The notes under the pieces were generated by a model. That model worked only from the letters and a program-made list of their open reading frames with translations. It made no database searches and had not been told where the DNA came from. 39,396 nt of DNA from Streptomyces hokutonensis (GTDB lineage: Bacteria; Actinomycetota; Actinomycetes; Streptomycetales; Streptomycetaceae): contig NZ_BARG01000040.1 in assembly GCF_000376565.1 (NCBI RefSeq), positions 1 to 39,396 of the forward strand, in the 5' to 3' direction. The position numbers and the translations under genes were made by a program. This document shows positions 37,903 to 39,396 of the stretch, in pieces; the stretch's first letter is position 1; every line of letters begins with the position of its first letter.

Positions 37903-39396
37903 ATGAAACGAACCGACGACCGGCTGCTCCCGGTCCTGCTGATCTGCGCCCAGGCCCTGGTGTGGCCGGTGGCTCCGCTGCTGCGCGGCACCGTGCCGAC
38001 CGCGGCCGACCTGCTCGTGGCCGCCCTGGTCGCCGGACCGGTGACGGCGGCGCTCGCGCTGCGCCGCAGCCGCCCGGTGACCACCCTCGTCGTGGTCGCG
38101 GCGGCCTGCGCGGTGGGCGCGGGACCGCTGCCCGTCGGCGCGATGGCGCTCTTCGGCACCGTGGGCGTCGCACTCGCCCTGTTCTCGGTGGCGGCCGAGC
38201 GCGACACCTTCACCACGGTCCTGTGCGTGGTCACGCTCGCCCTCTGGCAGCTGCTCCAGAACATCAACCTGAACGGCCTCAGCGACAACAACGGCCTCGA
38301 CCTGGTCCTGACCGCCCTCCTCTACGCCACCTCGTGCGGCGCGGGCATGTTCGTACGGCGCACCCGTCGTGCCCGACAGGCGGCCGAACTCCTCCTGAAC
38401 CGCGCCGAGACCGAACGCCACCGGCTCCCGGCGGCCGAACGCCGCCGTATGGAACGGGAGTTGCACGACGTCAGCGCCCACCACCTCACGGCCGTGGTCG
38501 TCACCGCCGGCGCCGCGCTCGGCCTGCGCGAACGCCGTCCCGAACTCGCCGCCGAGGCACTGGATTTCGCGACCGAGACCGGCCGCGAGGTCACCCGCGC
38601 ACTGGGCGCGGTACGCGCCCCGGCCCCCTCGCGCGAGGAACTCCCCTCCCCCGAGGAGCGGTTGCGCGCCCTGATCGCCGGCTTCCGCCGCCTCGACCAG
38701 CCGGTGGACGCCGAGATCGACCCCCTTCCCGACGGCGCCGTCGCGGACGCGGCCTACGGCATCGTGCGCGAGGCCCTGACCAACGTGGCCCGCCACGCGC
38801 CGGGCGCGCGCACCACGGTGCTCTGCCGCTACGGCGACACCCGCACCGACGTCGTGATCACCAGCGCGGCCCCGCCGACCGGCACCCCGGCCCACGGCGC
38901 GGGCCTCGGCGGCGGCCGCGGCCAGGGCTTCCTCCGCTCCCGGGCCCGCGAGGCGGGCGGCACCCTGACCACCGGCCCCACGGAGGAGGGGGGTTGGGAG
39001 GTACGGGCGACCCTGCCCGGCCGTATGGCCGGCCCGGTCGAGGAGTCGATCCCGCCGAGCTACCGCGTGGCCCAGGTGGTCGCCGCGTTCGGCCTGTGCG
39101 TGCAGCCACTCCTGCCGACCCTGATCATCCGGGCGGAGTCGGCACCTACCAGTGACCATGTCTCGGCGGGCGTGCTGTTCGCCCTGCTGGCGGCGGCCCA
39201 GGCGGTGGCCCTGCTGTGGCTTCGCAGGGCGCGAGTCATCGCACAGGGTGCGTTGTTGGGCTTGGCGTTGTTGTGGCCGGTGGCGATGGAGGTGGGGAAC
39301 TACACGGGTCCGGTGTGGCTGCCGCCAACGCTGAGTGGGGTGGCAACTTGCGTTGCGTTGTTGGTTCGTAAGGGGCGCGGGGCCGTATCGATCAGC
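37903..39396 (+). CDS. Two-component sensor histidine kinase (NarL-partner type), truncated by window end
   Basis: The reading frame runs from ATG 37903 through the last base (498 codons, no stop), so it is partial. The N-terminal 150 residues have about four or five TM helices; HisKA_3 is next, with the phospho-accepting His188 in RELHDVSAHHL; HATPase_c follows (GIVREALTNVARHAPGA; GGGRGQGFLRSRAREAGG). Unlike most of this family, the C-terminal part after the kinase (residues about 390-498) has a further two to four hydrophobic segments. A response regulator of the NarL/LuxR type is expected beyond the right edge. Start region has only a weak GAGTG as Shine-Dalgarno. Confidence 0.9.
   Translation, partial: MKRTDDRLLPVLLICAQALVWPVAPLLRGTVPTAADLLVAALVAGPVTAALALRRSRPVTTLVVVAAACAVGAGPLPVGAMALFGTVGVALALFSVAAERDTFTTVLCVVTLALWQLLQNINLNGLSDNNGLDLVLTALLYATSCGAGMFVRRTRRARQAAELLLNRAETERHRLPAAERRRMERELHDVSAHHLTAVVVTAGAALGLRERRPELAAEALDFATETGREVTRALGAVRAPAPSREELPSPEERLRALIAGFRRLDQPVDAEIDPLPDGAVADAAYGIVREALTNVARHAPGARTTVLCRYGDTRTDVVITSAAPPTGTPAHGAGLGGGRGQGFLRSRAREAGGTLTTGPTEEGGWEVRATLPGRMAGPVEESIPPSYRVAQVVAAFGLCVQPLLPTLIIRAESAPTSDHVSAGVLFALLAAAQAVALLWLRRARVIAQGALLGLALLWPVAMEVGNYTGPVWLPPTLSGVATCVALLVRKGRGAVSIS

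Overview
This is a chromosomal window from a Streptomyces-type actinomycete. The evidence is a very high GC content with strong third-position G/C bias, many GTG starts, actinobacterial families (SARP/AfsR-like regulator, TipA, whiJ-type XRE/ATPase/DUF397 cluster, mycothiol-type DinB, DUF3052) and a gene order that, from memory, follows the S. coelicolor SCO3403-SCO3440 neighbourhood. I recognise no phage, integrase, transposase, CRISPR array, tRNA or rRNA gene. The window looks like vertically inherited core and near-core chromosome rather than an island.

Layout. (1) 31-8356 is housekeeping: tilS, hpt, ftsH and folE on the minus strand, then a zincin-like metallopeptidase and a PBP4-type DD-carboxypeptidase (minus), divergent from inorganic pyrophosphatase (plus). 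(2) 8461-11600 holds a ThrE-type exporter, a DedA protein with a Gln/Tyr-rich tail, and a YbjQ-like protein. (3) 11608-15231 holds tipA (minus) with its MerR-type 19-bp-spacer promoter, divergent from a ClC chloride channel/transporter and glutamate decarboxylase, a plausible acid-resistance pair. (4) 15408-18429 runs on the minus strand: dinB-like, padR, then a two-gene ABC-2 exporter whose promoter lies between two copies of one 17-bp operator. (5) 18570-20030 is an aldehyde dehydrogenase. (6) 20121-22148 is a whiJ-like cluster: XRE/DUF5753 regulator, anti-sigma-type ATPase and DUF397 protein; the last two carry the same tandem 12-mer upstream element. (7) 22406-25107 is a divergent zinc-starvation (Zur) regulon: cysteine-free S18, L31B, L33, L28 and S14 paralogues and a CobW-like protein around one Zur box. 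(8) 25182-29498 holds two lipoproteins, a DUF2786 protein, a GNAT acetyltransferase, a Clp-N/HTH protein whose leaderless promoter is embedded in two identical operators, and a Uma2-family protein. (9) 29752-39396 holds a PolA-like polymerase, a 1255-residue SARP-NB-ARC-TPR regulator with a long 9-residue minisatellite, a GT2 glycosyltransferase, DUF3052 and DUF5707 proteins, and a histidine kinase cut by the window edge.

Themes. Several local regulators appear to control themselves or their neighbours through palindromes visible in the DNA (TipA, PadR, Clp-N/HTH, Zur box). Separately, several proteins carry in-frame minisatellites or low-complexity expansions: 8 x 11 residues in PBP4, 7 x 11 in the CobW-like protein, about 20 x 9 plus 8 x GGS in the SARP protein, and a Q/Y/P tail on DedA. 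The most unusual single items are the Clp-N/HTH locus with its operator-embedded leaderless promoter, the ftsH start region where a perfect hairpin separates the Shine-Dalgarno from the start codon, and the shared 12-mer element on the convergent ATPase/DUF397 pair.
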